This document shows positions 21,960-34,326 of a stretch of 64,000 nucleotides of DNA, piece after piece; position 1 is the stretch's first letter, and the number at the start of each line of letters is the position of its first letter. The notes below the pieces were generated by a model. It ran no database searches, was not told the DNA's origin, and was given only the letters and a program-made list of their open reading frames with translations. The stretch is taken from contig JAFJTR010000010.1 of assembly GCA_022559985.1 (NCBI GenBank), forward strand, positions 248,001 through 312,000. Reading direction: 5' to 3'. The stretch is from Parastagonospora avenae f. sp. tritici 18332-5. Taxonomy: Eukaryota; Ascomycota; Dothideomycetes; Pleosporales; Phaeosphaeriaceae. Position numbers and translations under genes: made by a program.

Positions 21960-24900
21960 ATGCCGCGACCTCCGTTCACCAGCAAGCTCTCGCTGCCGAC
22001 CCGCTTCAAGCACGCCAACAACAACGGTGGACCACCATCGACGCCCAACAGCATCCCGAACAGTCGCCAGGGCAGTCCCAAACGCACAATGGAGCACGCG
22101 AAGCCTGGGCTGATGTTGCGAGCGAATGTGCTCAAGGTGCGCCTCGGCCGTGTTCGCCGCGGGGGAGACGTGATGTGGGAGAGCTGGTGGGCTAACGAGC
22201 GATGCAGGGCAGGAACCTCGCAGCAAAGGACCGCAGTGGCACGTCCGACCCGGTGAGTGGCCCGCCAGCAAGCAGACATGATCATTACAGATATCCATTG
22301 TTATTGGTGTTGTTTATGTTTGAACTCACGCTGACTGGCCGCTGCAGTACCTTGTTCTTTCCCTCGGCGATGCAAAGGAAGCCACGCCGACCATCAACAA
22401 GACGCTGAACCCGGAATGGAACACGGTGCTCGACCTGCCCATTGTGGGCGAGCAGAGTCTGCTGCTCGAGGTGCAGTGCTGGGACAAGGACCGCTTTGGG
22501 AAGGACTACATGGGCGAGTTTGACGTCATCCTCGAAGACCAGTTCCTCAATGCCCGCCCGCTGCAGGAGCCCCAGTGGTTCCCGCTCGAGTCGCGGCACA
22601 AGGGCAAGAAGAAGAAGTCAGTCGTGTCGGGCGAGATCCAGATCCAGTTCTCGCTCGTCGACACGAGCAACCCGGGCACGCCCGCGGACCAGCTCATGCA
22701 GAAGTTCATGGCCATCGCAGGCGGCTCGCCGAGCCCCGACGAGGAAGAGGCCGAGATGCTGCTGCGCGCGGACAGCAACAACACCGACGCCGACGACGAC
22801 GACGATAGCTCCGACGAGGCCCAGGACGAGTCGCACAAGGCCGAGAAGCGCGAGAAGCGGCGGAAGCGCCTCAGGCTGGCCCGCCTGAAGAAGAAGGCCA
22901 AGCAGATGAGCGGCTACGAGTACTCGAGCAACGGCGACGTGGCAGGCGTGCTGTTCCTGGAGATCCAGAGAATCACAGACCTGCCCCCGGAGCGCAATGG
23001 TGAGCACCCTCCGCGCATTATGCAGCACTCCATCTGACAGCCCCGCAGTGACCCGAACCTCGTTCGACATGGACCCCTTTGTCGTGACCTCGCTCGGCAA
23101 AAAGACATACCGCACCAAGACGGTCAGCCACAACCTGAACCCCGTGTTCGAGGAGAAGCTTGTCTTCCAGGTCATGCGGCACGAGGTCAACTACTCCGTC
23201 AGCTTCACCGTCATCGACAAGGACAAGTTTTCGGGCAACGACTATGTCGGCACCGTGAGCTTCCCTCTCGAAAAGGCCGTGTCCGTTGCGCCTCAGGCAG
23301 ATCCGGAAACCGGCCTTTACAAGCTTCCTGAGCCGTCAGACTCGCCTGGTCTGCAATCGAGTTCAGAAGCACGGCGATCACGCTTCCGCCTGCCCATGTC
23401 TCGGTCTTCATCTGCTCACAGCCTGTCTCGTCTCGGCCGGCCGTCTCTGAAGAAAGAGAATTCGACGGCTTCGCTGTCGGGCCAGAATGCCAATGGTTCT
23501 GCGCCTCCCGCGCCGACCAGCCAGCCCTCAACAGACTCGAATGGCAACCTCACGCCTGGCCTGGCTGTTGTTGCGGATCCCATGGCGGTGGACGACCAGG
23601 ACCTGAAAACATTCACACTGCCCATCGACATGAAGCACAAGGACCGCTGGGAAGACAAGCACAACCCAACTTTATACGTTCGCGCGAAATACTTGCCATA
23701 CACCGCCCTGCGGCAACAGTTCTGGAGGGCGATGCTCAAACAATACGACGCCGATGACAGTGGTCTGCTCGATAAGGTCGAGCTTACCACCATGCTGGAT
23801 ACTCTCGGTTCGACCCTGCACGAGTCTACCATTGACAGCTTTTTCAGTCGTTTTGCTGCCCAGCACAACGGCGACCAACTACTGACTTTCGACGAGGCTG
23901 TCATATGTCTCGAAGACCAACTACAAGCGACGGAGTATAATGCGCATCACGCAGCTAGCACAAGTGGCTTTCTAACTCCAGGAGAACAGACACCCTCCCT
24001 GGCGTCTGGTGACTTGACCCCCATCAACAAAAATGGCTCTACTGCCTCCATCCCTGTGCTTGAGACCGACGTCCTCGGCAAGCCAGGCGAGGAAGGCGAC
24101 ACCATACAGATTGATGATTTAGCAGACGAAAAAGGCGAAGAGCACGTTATTGAGATTCGTGAATGTCCCATCTGCCACCAGCCGAAGCTTAACAAGCGCT
24201 CGGATGCTAACATCATCACCCACATTGCTACCTGTGCCAGCCAGGACTGGAGGCAAGTCAATAACATTGTTATGGCTGGCTTCGTTACGTCGAGCCAGGC
24301 GCAGCGAAAGTGGTACTCCAAGGTCATCACCAAAATTTCCTACGGAGGCTACAAGCTGGGTGCCAATTCCGCCAACATCTTGGTTCAGGACCGCATCACT
24401 GGGCAGATCAACGAAGAGCGCATGAGCGTCTATGTCCGCTTGGGCATCCGCTTACTCTACAAGGGTCTCAAGTCGAGTAACATGGAAAAGAAGCGAAGTG
24501 AGTATGGCGAAAAGAACCATCTCCAAACAGTACTGACAAGTTCATAGTCCGCAAATTGCTAAAGTCTCTGAGTATCAAGCAAGGAAAGAAGTACGATGAC
24601 CCTGCATCAGCTGCGGAGATCGTACCATTCATCGCGTTCCATCAGCTTGACATGTCGGAAGTGCTTCTGCCAACGTCCGAGTTCAAGAGCTTCAACGAGT
24701 TCTTCTACCGGGCGCTGAAGCCAACCGCACGCCCATGTTCAGCGCCCGACGATCCTCGCGTCATCGTTTCACCCGCTGATTGCCGTTCCGTTGTGTTCAA
24801 CACCATCGATTCGGCACAGGCCATCTGGGTCAAGGGCCGAGAGTTCACGGTCGAGCGTCTTCTGGGCGATGCTTACCCTCAGGATGCCAAGCGCTACCAC

Positions 24901-25517
24901 GGTGGCTCACTCGGCATCTTCCGACTTGCGCCGCAGGACTACCATCGATTCCACATTCCAGTCGATGGTGTCATGGATGAGCCTAAGGCCATCGACGGAG
25001 AATACTATACTGTGAACCCCATGGCTATCCGGTCAGCTCTCGATGTTTACGGTGAGAACGTACGCGTGATTTGCCCCATCGATTCGGTCGCACACGGCCG
25101 CGTGATGGTGATCTGTATTGGTGCCATGATGGTCGGCAGCACTGTCATTACACGCAAGAAGGGCGAACATGTCAAGCGTGCGGAAGAGCTGGGTTACTTC
25201 AAGTTTGGTGGCAGTACACTGCTGCTCCTCTTTGAGCCTGGGCAGATGAAGTATGATGATGACTTGGTCGACAACTCCAACTCAGCATTGGAAACTCTTG
25301 TAAGTGGCATTGACTACAGCGTTCTACGCTTTTACTAACATCTCGTCAGGTCCGCGTTGGCATGTCCATCGGCCACAGCCCAAATAGGGCGGCTCATCTT
25401 CCCGACATGCGCAAGAACAATCCCACCATGGAGGAGAAGCAAGACGCAAAGCGCCGAATTGAAGGCAGCATGGCGCCGGAGGGTGTCAAAGGCCCCATGC
25501 CTGGGGCTGGAATGTAA
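21960..25517 (+). CDS. PSD2: C2-domain phosphatidylserine decarboxylase (PSD2 type)
   Basis: Pyruvoyl enzyme converting phosphatidylserine to phosphatidylethanolamine in Golgi/endosomal membranes. Six exons, 21960-22136, 22208-22252, 22348-22999, 23049-24497, 24548-25299 and 25350-25517, all join in frame to 1080 residues. First C2 domain ~50-190 (LNPEWNTVLDLPI, CWDKDRFGKDYMGEFDV), then a polyAsp/Lys-rich spacer. Second C2 ~274-390 (TSFDMDPFVVTSLGKKTYRT, LNPVFEEKL). EF-hand-like loop near 522 (YDADDSGLLDKVEL). A Cys/His cluster CPICHQPK...HIATC follows, then the decarboxylase domain from ~780. The autocatalytic cleavage motif is FKFGGSTLL (Ser ~997). Yeast PSD2 is slightly longer (about 1138). 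Confidence 0.93.
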
Positions 25518-26122
25518 CAATATGCCTGATGGCATTTCGAAGACGTTTATGGAATTGTAAAAAGTGGTTTGGCTTGTATAAGCAATGTAGCCAGGTATGA
25601 AATGACGATGGCATGAGAGCATATGGGGAAGAGCAGCTCCAGATGGTGCTGCTTCTTCGCTTGGGAGTTCATTCGAGGGGTTCTCTTGCAAAACAAGGGC
25701 TGGTGGTGGCTGTCTATATATTCGTTTAGCCAACCAGTCCATCGAACAATGGGAAAACCACGTAATGTGCAAAATATCACGACGAGACCGTGCGCTGCGT
25801 GATTGGATCAGCATTTGAGCGGTGGATCATGTGTCTGCCCGATCCGTACTAGCGCTTTGGTTTGTTTACCTGCCCGCTCACCTTGGGCAAGAGCCACCGC
25901 GCACCCACCACTTCCCTGCTGCTCCCGTGCCATAATCCTCGCCGTCACCGCATCACGACTATTCGCATCACCGATTGTTACGATACCTACGATTAGATCC
26001 AGCATTACATACGCCGTTGCGCCGGCTTGCACGTGCGCGAAGACGATCCGCCATCCGAAGTTGTGTTGTTGCGCCGATGCACGCGCCTTGAACTCGCCCA
26101 CGAACACCCAGCAACCGGACTC
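25518..26122. other. Spacer between PSD2 and DSN1
   Basis: About 600 bp; no domain-bearing frame. Contains the PSD2 3' UTR and the DSN1/MIS13 promoter. Confidence 0.4.
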
Positions 26123-27901
26123 ATGACCACCGTTTTTGCGCGCTCCCCTCTCCAATCGCTCCCCATGGCCGCAAACCGACCTACGACGCGACGGAGAAGT
26201 GTCAAACAGGCCTTTGAAGATGATGACGCACCCGCGCCCGCGCCCAAGCGCTCGCGGTCCGAAGTAAACGGCACCAGCAAGAAGACTGCGACCGCGAAAA
26301 AGAGCGCAAAGGCTGCGTATGACGAGGATGACGACGGCTTCCAGTTCTCGCGACGCACTTCGAAAAGGACCACCAAGGCGCAAGCGGCATCTGCGCCAGA
26401 ACCCATACCCGAGGAGCCTCCAGCAAAGAACGCGCAATCCCAGGATCCCCTCCCTGCCAAACCTACCGCGCGTCGGAAGAAGACCACGACTACAGTGGTC
26501 GAACTGGAGGTTGGAGAGACACATAAGCGCCGGCGTTCGACGCGTCTTTCTGCCGACAAGGAGCAACTAGAAGTCCGCCCGAAAGCAGCAGAACCCACCA
26601 CCTCAAAGCGCCCGAGGAAAAGCGCACCAGCCGAGAAGGAGAGAAGGAAACAGATTACGCCAGTACCCGAGACCAAGCCTGAGGGGAAAGGTGCCTTAGT
26701 AGGCACAAAGACACCTACTCAGAATGAGCTCACAGTCGTGAAGAAGCGTGATCCAAACGCGCAGAGAATTATGCTACCATTTGCGGATACTCCGGTCATT
26801 ACCAGGAACAAGGAGATGCGAAAGGGCAGCAAGGAGGGGCACCGCAGGAGCAGCACAGGCTTGCGAGGCAGGAGGGCGAGCTCGCTGATTGACAGCGGCA
26901 TGTCAAATGGTGAGACCCCACACCCGCTCAGTCCTGCTGGTCTATACGCTCAGCTTAGATGCGGTACGCGTATGTTGAATTTCTGCTGACCAATGTTAGC
27001 TCTACCACACTCAGAAGTCGAGGTCCGAGACTTTTACAAGTACATCGAACAAAGCCTTCCCGAGCCCAGGCGAATGAAGCAGCTTCTGACTTGGTGTGGA
27101 TCGCGAGCGCTTCCAGAGAAACCGTCCGGCAATGTTAAGAACGCGAATGCAATAATGGCTGCACGGGCGATACAACAGGAGCTTATTGACGATTTTGCAA
27201 GCAAAGCAGAGCTTTCAGACTGGTTCAGCAGGGTACGACTACCACGAAGATTGAGATTCAGGCATACATGCTAACAATGGCACAGGAAGAAACAGCGCCA
27301 CCACCCGTGGTGAAGAAGCCGAATCCACAAAATGAGAAGAATAAAACCACTCTGCAGGAACTAGAAGACGAGGTTAAAAGGTATGTGGGATTCTGGACAA
27401 ATAGTCGAATCATGCTAACGGGGACGTAGACTCGAAGCAGAGAAGTCCGCCTGGGAAGTATTAGCAGCAACATCCACATCCATGCCTCCACCAGCCGCCC
27501 CTCCAAAAACCGTCGCAACACCCAGATTCTCCGAAATCGATACTTCGCTTCTCGACCCCGAACAAGCCGCAATCCTCGCCGCCCTTCAAACACCACAGAC
27601 CCAAGACTCGGAACAACGGCCGCCGTCATCGGCGTTCACGTTCACAACTCCCGCCGCACTGCAATCACATCTCACACACCTCAGCCAATCGCTCGAACCG
27701 CACATCGATCTCTTCGCAGACGGCGTACATAAAATTGAACAATATCGCAACACGGCCGAGCGCGTCGCAGATCGTATACTCGGCACAGCAAGCAAGAGGC
27801 TGGAAGAGCGCGATCGGGAAGTCAAGCAACGAGTTGGCGCGGAGGGGATTGGCGTTGGCGATGTACTCCGTGGACTGGCAGGGGTGCTTGGTGAGCAATA
27901 G
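26123..27901 (+). CDS. DSN1: Kinetochore MIS12-complex subunit DSN1/MIS13
   Basis: Bridges inner and outer kinetochore in the Mis12/MIND complex during chromosome segregation. Exons 26123-26909, 27000-27232, 27286-27380 and 27430-27901 join to 528 residues. The ATG at 26123 is the first in frame; another lies at 26165. The N-terminal ~220 residues are basic, disordered and rich in Lys/Arg/Pro. The family core is RRSSTGLRGRRASSLIDSG followed, across the 90-bp first intron, by ALPHSEVEVRDFYKYIE and LPEPRRMKQLLTWCGSR, the conserved Mis13/Dsn1 block. The last exon is a coiled coil with a Gln/Thr-rich loop. The RRSS/RRAS serines resemble the Aurora-B sites that regulate centromere binding in this family. 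Confidence 0.88.
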
Positions 27902-28169
27902 GTTTTCTTCCTGTCCGTTAAAGATTCCATGAGCATGATCAATGTGGCGTTTTGTTCTTCGATTCTGGACAAGCATGGGCGGTGTTGGACTGGGAACTGC
28001 TTTGGCAGCGATATACCACCAATTCTGATCGGGTTTTGTTTTTTGCGCTTTGGAACTTGTGCTACTGTGTGTATTACGTGCTAATTACCCTCGCTATCTG
28101 GTGTTTTTTAATGAGTTTGTTGAAATGTAAATGGCACAAGCTCACACATCGCACTTTTACACTTCAGCG

Positions 28170-29789
28170 TCAGTTCTTAACACACCACACCGCAAGCCTG
28201 CCAATCTCATCCTCCAGCCGTAGCGCGAATCCCATCGTCACGCGCAGCAGGAGCAACCGCTGCTCGATATAACGCAGCACGTTGATCTGCGTAGAAACGA
28301 GCTGCTCCGCCGAGCGGCCGAGTAACTGCTCCCACGCCTGGTCCGAGAGGATGAGTTTCCCGCTGGCGATCTGGCCTGTTTCGTCGAGGACGGGACCGAG
28401 CTTGCAAACATCAGCAGGCATTCAAACGACTGAGGAAGAAGGTGGAAGAGAAGGACAAGGCAGACATACGATTTTCGGATTAATCCTTAACGCCACGCTC
28501 CTCTCACACGCCCTGCATTTTCCATGTAATGCGTTGCCAAACACGTCCATCCCGCAACACTCGCCGCACATGAGCATGTTGCGCTTATACGGCGCCACAA
28601 TGTCAATGCATGTGATGATGACGGATACGTACCCCATCACACTCTCCCCCGGATTCGCACGCGCAAACTCATCCACCTCCGCGAGCGTGTACTTCACCCT
28701 GACCCGCGCATTCTCACACGCGCCCACATCGACGTCCGGGAACGGCGGGTTCACGTGTTCGCGGTGCGTCAGGCGCTGCGCGAGGGCGCGGAGGCGGCGC
28801 GCGTCGGCAAGGTCCGGGTCGATGTCCAGCCGGGAGGTGGCATTGAGGGTGAGTTTTGCGGACTTGTCGATGCGCCAGCCGGGGTTTGAGATGAGGAGGA
28901 TGGTTTTGGAGGGCGTGAAGGTAGTTGCGGAGGAGCAGAGGGGGGCGTAGAGGGTCAGGGAGGCGTCGGCGGTGGCGTCGAAGATGCCGAGGGAGAGGAG
29001 GGAGGAGGTTGTGCCGTTTCTGTTGAGGACTTTTGTCGTGGTTAGGTGGGGAAGAGAAAGGGGAGTGACGGAGGGAGGGAGGAAGTACATTTCTTATGCG
29101 CGCCGATACTCTTGATACACACGAGGAGTTTAGGGTCGTCAATGTCGTAGCCGCCGTCTGCGAAGGTCTTAAGCGTCATGAGGCCTGGGGGAGTGCTGAA
29201 GTCTTTGCAATTGAACGGACGCTTAAATTGCGTGCCGTCGTCGCTGTTCTCGTGGATCATGAAGTAGCAGTTCCGCTCGCCTTCGGGGAAGATGCTGGTG
29301 AATAGCGGCGCGGTGCTGGGTGCGAGGCTATTGTGCTGCGAGCTGTTTGACACATGCACTGTCCACAGCGTGACCAATTGACCGAGTCGGATATGGTAGA
29401 CGGTGTTGTTGTACCAGAGACGCACAGTGAGCACACCCGTGTTGTCGGCGAGCTGGATCTTGAGGTAGCCTTGAGCTGCTTTGTGCTGTTTGCTGGGTTT
29501 GACAACGTTGTAGAAGTTGACGACACGGCCCATGAGAGAGAGGTTGCGTGGGCCAGGCTCAAGACTACCTAGATCTGCTTCTTCGTAGTCGAGGGTTGGC
29601 TATAATGCGTTCCTGTTAGTGGCGACGAAGCGAAGGGAGGTGGGCTCTGTCACTCACAGTCCACGATGCTGATGCGGATGCCCTATTATGCTGCATTGCA
29701 GATTTCACTTCTTCAGCAGTGAAGCCATCGCCCTGTTTTGTCGGTGACGATGACGACGCGAAGTACGACTGTATCGAGCTTCCCGGCAT
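28170..29789 (-). CDS. MEIOB-like OB-fold ssDNA-binding protein (meiotic recombination)
   Basis: Minus-strand exons 29789-29658, 29599-29089, 29029-28470 and 28400-28170 give 477 residues, close to animal MEIOB (~470). The first OB fold begins LSLMGRVVNFYNVV and contains LADNTGVLTVRLWYNN. A second OB region holds KTILLISNPGWRIDKSAKLT, then LDIDPDLADARRLRALAQ, a stretch reminiscent of the conserved D-P-D segment of MEIOB. A third has a zinc-ribbon-like MCGECCGMDV...CRACE and ends in helix. The arrangement is that of RPA1-type triple OB proteins; MEIOB acts with SPATA22 in meiotic strand repair. I assign MEIOB by layout and these motifs from memory; another RPA1 paralogue is the alternative. 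Intron splits and branch sites are clean. Confidence 0.6.
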
Positions 29790-30156
29790 GATGTGACTTT
29801 CATGGGCATTGCAGCGTTGGCGAGGTGTGGTTGAGGTGGTCAGGTGAGGTTTGTTGGGATGGGGGAGCGTGCCTTCCTCATGCGCAGCTCGTAGTTTCCC
29901 GGACACAACAGTGACGGTCATCCCGCCCAACCATGGCGTCTTTCAAAAGGCAAAACAACGTCGTTCATCGACGGACATTGAGCGTTCACGCATTTGTGGA
30001 GAATCTTCGATCAAATCGTTGTTTCCATTGTTGTAGTTGTTAATGAGTGTATAGGGCTAGTCATGAGTGACAATCAAATTCATTAATCCATTCCACCACG
30101 AAAACTCATGTAGCCGAACACGCCAATAGCATGCTGTCAGCATGAGTGCACGTCCT
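29790..30156. other. Spacer between MEIOB-like gene start and INO1 end
   Basis: 367 bp containing the MEIOB-like promoter and INO1 3' UTR. No further signal is seen. Confidence 0.4.
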
Positions 30157-31818
30157 CTAGAAAAGCTTGTGCTCAAGAGTCATGTCGTTCTCAGGTTCAA
30201 GACCGACACAGGCGCGGAAGATGTTGGTGAGGCACGCGCGCTGCTTGGCGAGAGCGTTAACGACGGGAGTGCCTGTGGGAGTAAGAGGAGCCTGTTCATA
30301 GTCAGCAAATATTGGCCAGAGTAGTTGTAGCTAACGTACCTTGAGCATGTAGCTAAGAACGCTGAGTACGCTGTGGAAGCCAGAGTACTTGTCGTCGCTG
30401 GCCTCAGCACTGTGTGCCTTCCACTGAACCCGAGTCATGATCTCAGCAACGAGGACCAAGTCAATAATCAGCGGAGATGCAAGGAGAGAGTCCTCGCAGA
30501 CGTTAAACAGACTGATGGTCTGGTGGCCGTCCAAGAAGATCTCAGCATAGTACTCGTCGAGAGCGCGCTTGTCGTCTCCAACGGAGGGCATGTACTTGAT
30601 GACGACACAGTGGTCAGGGTGCTCGCCTTCTTTGTAGAGTACCGTGTTGGCAGCAACCATGTCGTCAACCACATTAGACTTGGAGATCTCCTTGGAGCGG
30701 AACTGCTTCTGAGAGCTGAGATTCATGCCATCGTTGTTGCCGAGATGGTTGTAGCTGGCAATGGAAGTGAGCTTGATACCGGCGTTGATCAGGAAGTCAA
30801 CAAGTGCCGACTTCATCTTGGTCTGACCAGACTTGAAATCATCACCACCAATGAAGGCATTGTGCTTCTCGGCGAGCTCAATGGCACCTGGAACAAAAGT
30901 GTTCTGGGGAGAGCCGTTGATGAAAGGAGCACCCTCAAGGATGGAGGCAACGGCGAAGACGGTGGAAGGAGAAACTTCCTCGTGGCCAGTCTCAATGGCC
31001 TTCATCAGGTTGTCGGCAGTATCGTTCACACCCTCAATGATGTCGGCGTAACGCTCAGTGTTGGCGGTCCACTGCACAATCACCTTATCCAGGCCGTTAG
31101 CAGACTTGAACTCACGGATGTCCTTGCGGAGCTGCTCAACATGGGCCATGGAAGCCTTGCTACCCGGAAGGATGTTGTCAGCCCGCTCCTCCTGGTTGGC
31201 GGCGATGAAGTCAGGGTAGTAGATGCTAGGAAGAGGCTTCATAGCACCCATTTCCTTGCGGACCAGAGACTTAAGGGACGGCGAGAGCACCTTGGCGCGG
31301 TCCATGGCCTCGGAGAGGTTCATGCCGCTGATGTCCCAACCACCAACAACGAGGTCGTTGGGGTGAACCATGGGCAGAAGGTCATGGAAGGGGATGTAGA
31401 TCTCCTTGCCGGTCTTGCTGTCCACTCCCAGTTTGGTGGTAGAGCTCATGATGACGGATCCATAGTAGTTGGCGCCGCGCTTGCCCTGCTTGGTCTCCCA
31501 GACGAGGTTACGCTTGTTGGCAATGATACCGGCAGTCACAGTGGTACCATTGTTACCACCCCAACCGACGAGCATGACACCGGTCTTGGGAATCTTGCGG
31601 TCGACTTTGAAGTCATACAGGGTTTCCTTGGGAATGGCCACATACTTGCCCTCGGCATTCTGGGTGACGTCGGTAGTGCGGTAAGTGTACTTGGACTTGA
31701 TGGTATCATCGGTGTACTCCACGTTGGAAGAGCTGACAGTAAAGAGATCCTTGGCGGGAGCGGTGCTGGTCCTGAACCCATTGGCCTGGCCGACTACTTC
31801 TTCTGCGTGCGGTGCCAT
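30157..31818 (-). CDS. INO1: Inositol-3-phosphate synthase
   Basis: NAD-dependent conversion of glucose-6-phosphate to inositol-3-phosphate, the first step of inositol and phosphatidylinositol synthesis, cytosolic. Minus-strand exons 31818-30340 and 30291-30157 (48-bp intron near the 3' end) give 537 residues, the normal family length. Seen: VMLVGWGGNNGTTVTAGI (NAD-binding glycine loop), SSTTKLGVD, GGWDISGMNL, VQWTANTERYADI, FIGGDDFKSGQTKMKS and NHLGNNDGMNLS, all invariant blocks. The last exon ends ENDMTLEHKLF. I chose the ATG at 31818 (MAPHAEE); an in-frame ATG 36 bp upstream is possible. The Ino2/Ino4 core CATGTG was not seen within 400 bp upstream. Confidence 0.97.
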
Positions 31819-34326
31819 GTTGATCGCTTGTTTTTTGTTGTTGCTTGATGGCACGAAGAATTTATCTGCGGAAGTCTAGATCCGACGCTGCCCCAGAAGG
31901 AGAAGTACGTCGGCCGGCGAATGGGTTGTGGACCCTGGGAAGAGTTAGAGGGTCCATTGTCACTGTAGCCTGACGAGCGCTGGAGAGAGTCGGAGGAATG
32001 AGGGGTACCTACGAGCTGAGGAGATTGGAAAACGTCTTGACGGCTGGGCAATGGCCCGAGTGGAATTGGTTGTGTTAGATGGAGAGGGAAACTTTGTCAA
32101 TTGCTGGGTGGCAGTTCACGATGATATTGCAGAATTGGGGTGGGGTTTAGGAAGAGGCAAAGAAGGTGCAATATATACGGAAGGGAGGTGGTTGATGACT
32201 TATCGATAGGCACAAAGCTAAGGAACGCACCTTTGCTCCGCCTGTTGCCGGACAGCGTGGACGACACCGCTTCTTCACGACTTTACCTTTGCACTCCACT
32301 TTTCGAGCCAGATTATCCCGCCCCAGCCCGTCGCAAGCACCACCGAGCCAATGGCTGTCGCTGTATGTATCCCATGTGCTGGACGCCACGTCCGCTTTCG
32401 CTCTTTCAATCTCAGGATGCAGTGCTCCATACCATAGTAGGTTGGGGAACATGCAGGTGAAGACGCGGAGGTACTTGGAAGAATATGTGTGGGCCCTCAA
32501 CGCGTAGACAGCTGTCACAATCGCAAGAAGGGTCCAATACGGACTGGCCACAGCAGTGTTGTTGTCTGTCGCAACGCACATCCATTGATGCAACCGGCCC
32601 CCGCTATCACGTGGGCACGCCTTGATTTTATCCGCAGATGCGAGGTGTTGCTGGCCTCGGCACCACGGCAAGCCGCGCTTGGAAGATGTCGAGTTGCGCG
32701 CGCGCACTTACTCGTACGGCATTGTTCTTCACAGCATGACGAATTGCATGGCTTCGCTGCATTGCCGTGGCGCCGACCACATATTGTTTCAGTGCACGTC
32801 AGTGTGCATACAGTTGTTCTCGAGACAGATTCAGCATCAGACTTGTTTACAGAGGTGGGAGCACGCGACACAGAACGCAGCCGAACACGCTCTCCACCAT
32901 GCAGGTTCATGTCGTGTAATGCGAACTCCATAACCGCCTTGGCCCGTCGATGGGATGCGAATCCTCGTGGCACTGACTTAGCAGGCGCAATAAGTCGCAA
33001 GACAGGCAGGTGTTATATCCTACGTTTCCTGCGATCTGCCACCAGCCGCACCACGCAGGACAGGAGAGTGGTCCCGCATGGAGCGACCTGCAGATTGCAG
33101 AGGAACACCGAACGAACGACCGGTAATCCGCCAAGGTCCGTGCTGTTTGGACATCGCTCTCATGTGTCACGCGGCACAGTCAGAGCGTTCCAAGGTTGCA
33201 GGAAACGATTTGAAACCTGGAGAGACTTTGCGTATGCTGACGAGAGTTTGATGACACGACACATGAAGGAAGAAACATCTGAAAGTATGTGCGGGAGAAA
33301 CTTCTTTTGTGTCGTAGGAGGCGCCTAACCACCGCGATGCCCCCTGCGCCGACAAGGAGACGGCGATAATGATCGAACACAGCAACGCTCTCACCCGACG
33401 TCCAACCAGAAGCTCATTTAATGTCCGAGGGCTCAATGGTTCTCTGCGCACTGACAACATGTGAGCGGAGCCTCTTAGCCTTGCAAATCCCCTATATGTA
33501 GGCCTTGGCTCCTCGGCTTAATTTTCTTCGTCGTGCAGTCAAGATGTCCAATTGTCATGACGGCCAGCTGCAAGCATTTGCACAGGTCACGATGGACCAC
33601 AGATCTCGTCATCGGCGCTTGCGACATTCGCCCAGACGACGCGACGGACCAGTTTCATGTCAACTCTGGCTTTGGCATCTTTGGTGCTTCGACTCGCGGC
33701 GGCAGGGACCATGTGGTCTTGCCGCTTATTTGGAAGCCAGCCAACCAAGAGCCGCCGCCCAGCACACCAAAAGCGCCACCATTCAGGGACGCGCGGGTTA
33801 CTTGCAGCACCACGTTGACGCCTTCGGACTGCTCACCTGTCTTTGGCTCATGAGAGCCATGTCTTTGATTGCCTCAAGCCTTGCAGCGCATCGCGGCTCT
33901 TGAATGGCTGCTTTGAGGGCTATATCGTGACCGTTCCCTGGTCGTTTTCTGATTAGTTGCAAATTATCCAACATTACGAGTATCGCCTGTGGGGCGAAAC
34001 ATTTTCTCAAATGGGATGGTGTGGGTGCAACGACGCTAATTATCACCCGCATCCGTCGTCAGATCACCGCCAATTCCACACCATTCCCGCATCCCTCCCC
34101 CTGATCCAGCAAGACCCACAAGGTCCGCCTGCTGTTGGGCGTTCGAGGCTGTCTTTCGGCCGCACCCATTCGTCTTCCGAGCACGAACGCTTTCCGGCAC
34201 CATCGCATCGCACACCTACGATACCAACTCGTCAAAACACAACACTGCTGGATCCTTGTGACACCACGCTCAGAGATATATCGAACATCAAGATCAGACG
34301 TCGGGCTGCGGGAGAAAGAAGTAAAC
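31819..34326. other. 2.5-kb divergent spacer INO1 / LIM-domain gene
   Basis: No confident gene. One minus-strand frame at 32147-32581 is listed separately. Plus-strand frames at 33505-33903 and nearby show no hydrophobicity pattern or motif suggesting a protein. The rest is presumed promoter sequence. Confidence 0.35.
32147..32581 (-). CDS. Possible small membrane protein (uncertain)
   Basis: A 144-residue frame from an ATG at 32581. Its first half holds a hydrophobic helix (SPYWTLLAIVTAVYALRAH) followed by an amphipathic basic segment with FTCMFPNLLWYGALHPEIE. After about residue 95 the composition turns Cys/Arg-rich and looks non-coding, and a GT donor-like site sits at that point, so a second exon could exist. 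No family recognised; the frame may be chance. Confidence 0.22.
   Translation of the reverse strand: MCVATDNNTAVASPYWTLLAIVTAVYALRAHTYSSKYLRVFTCMFPNLLWYGALHPEIERAKADVASSTWDTYSDSHWLGGACDGLGRDNLARKVECKGKVVKKRCRPRCPATGGAKVRSLALCLSISHQPPPFRIYCTFFASS

Noticed and set aside
30373..31848. 491-codon open frame on the plus strand opposite INO1
   Set aside because: It lies wholly antisense to a highly conserved enzyme and has no domain of its own; strong codon bias in INO1 keeps the opposite frame open.
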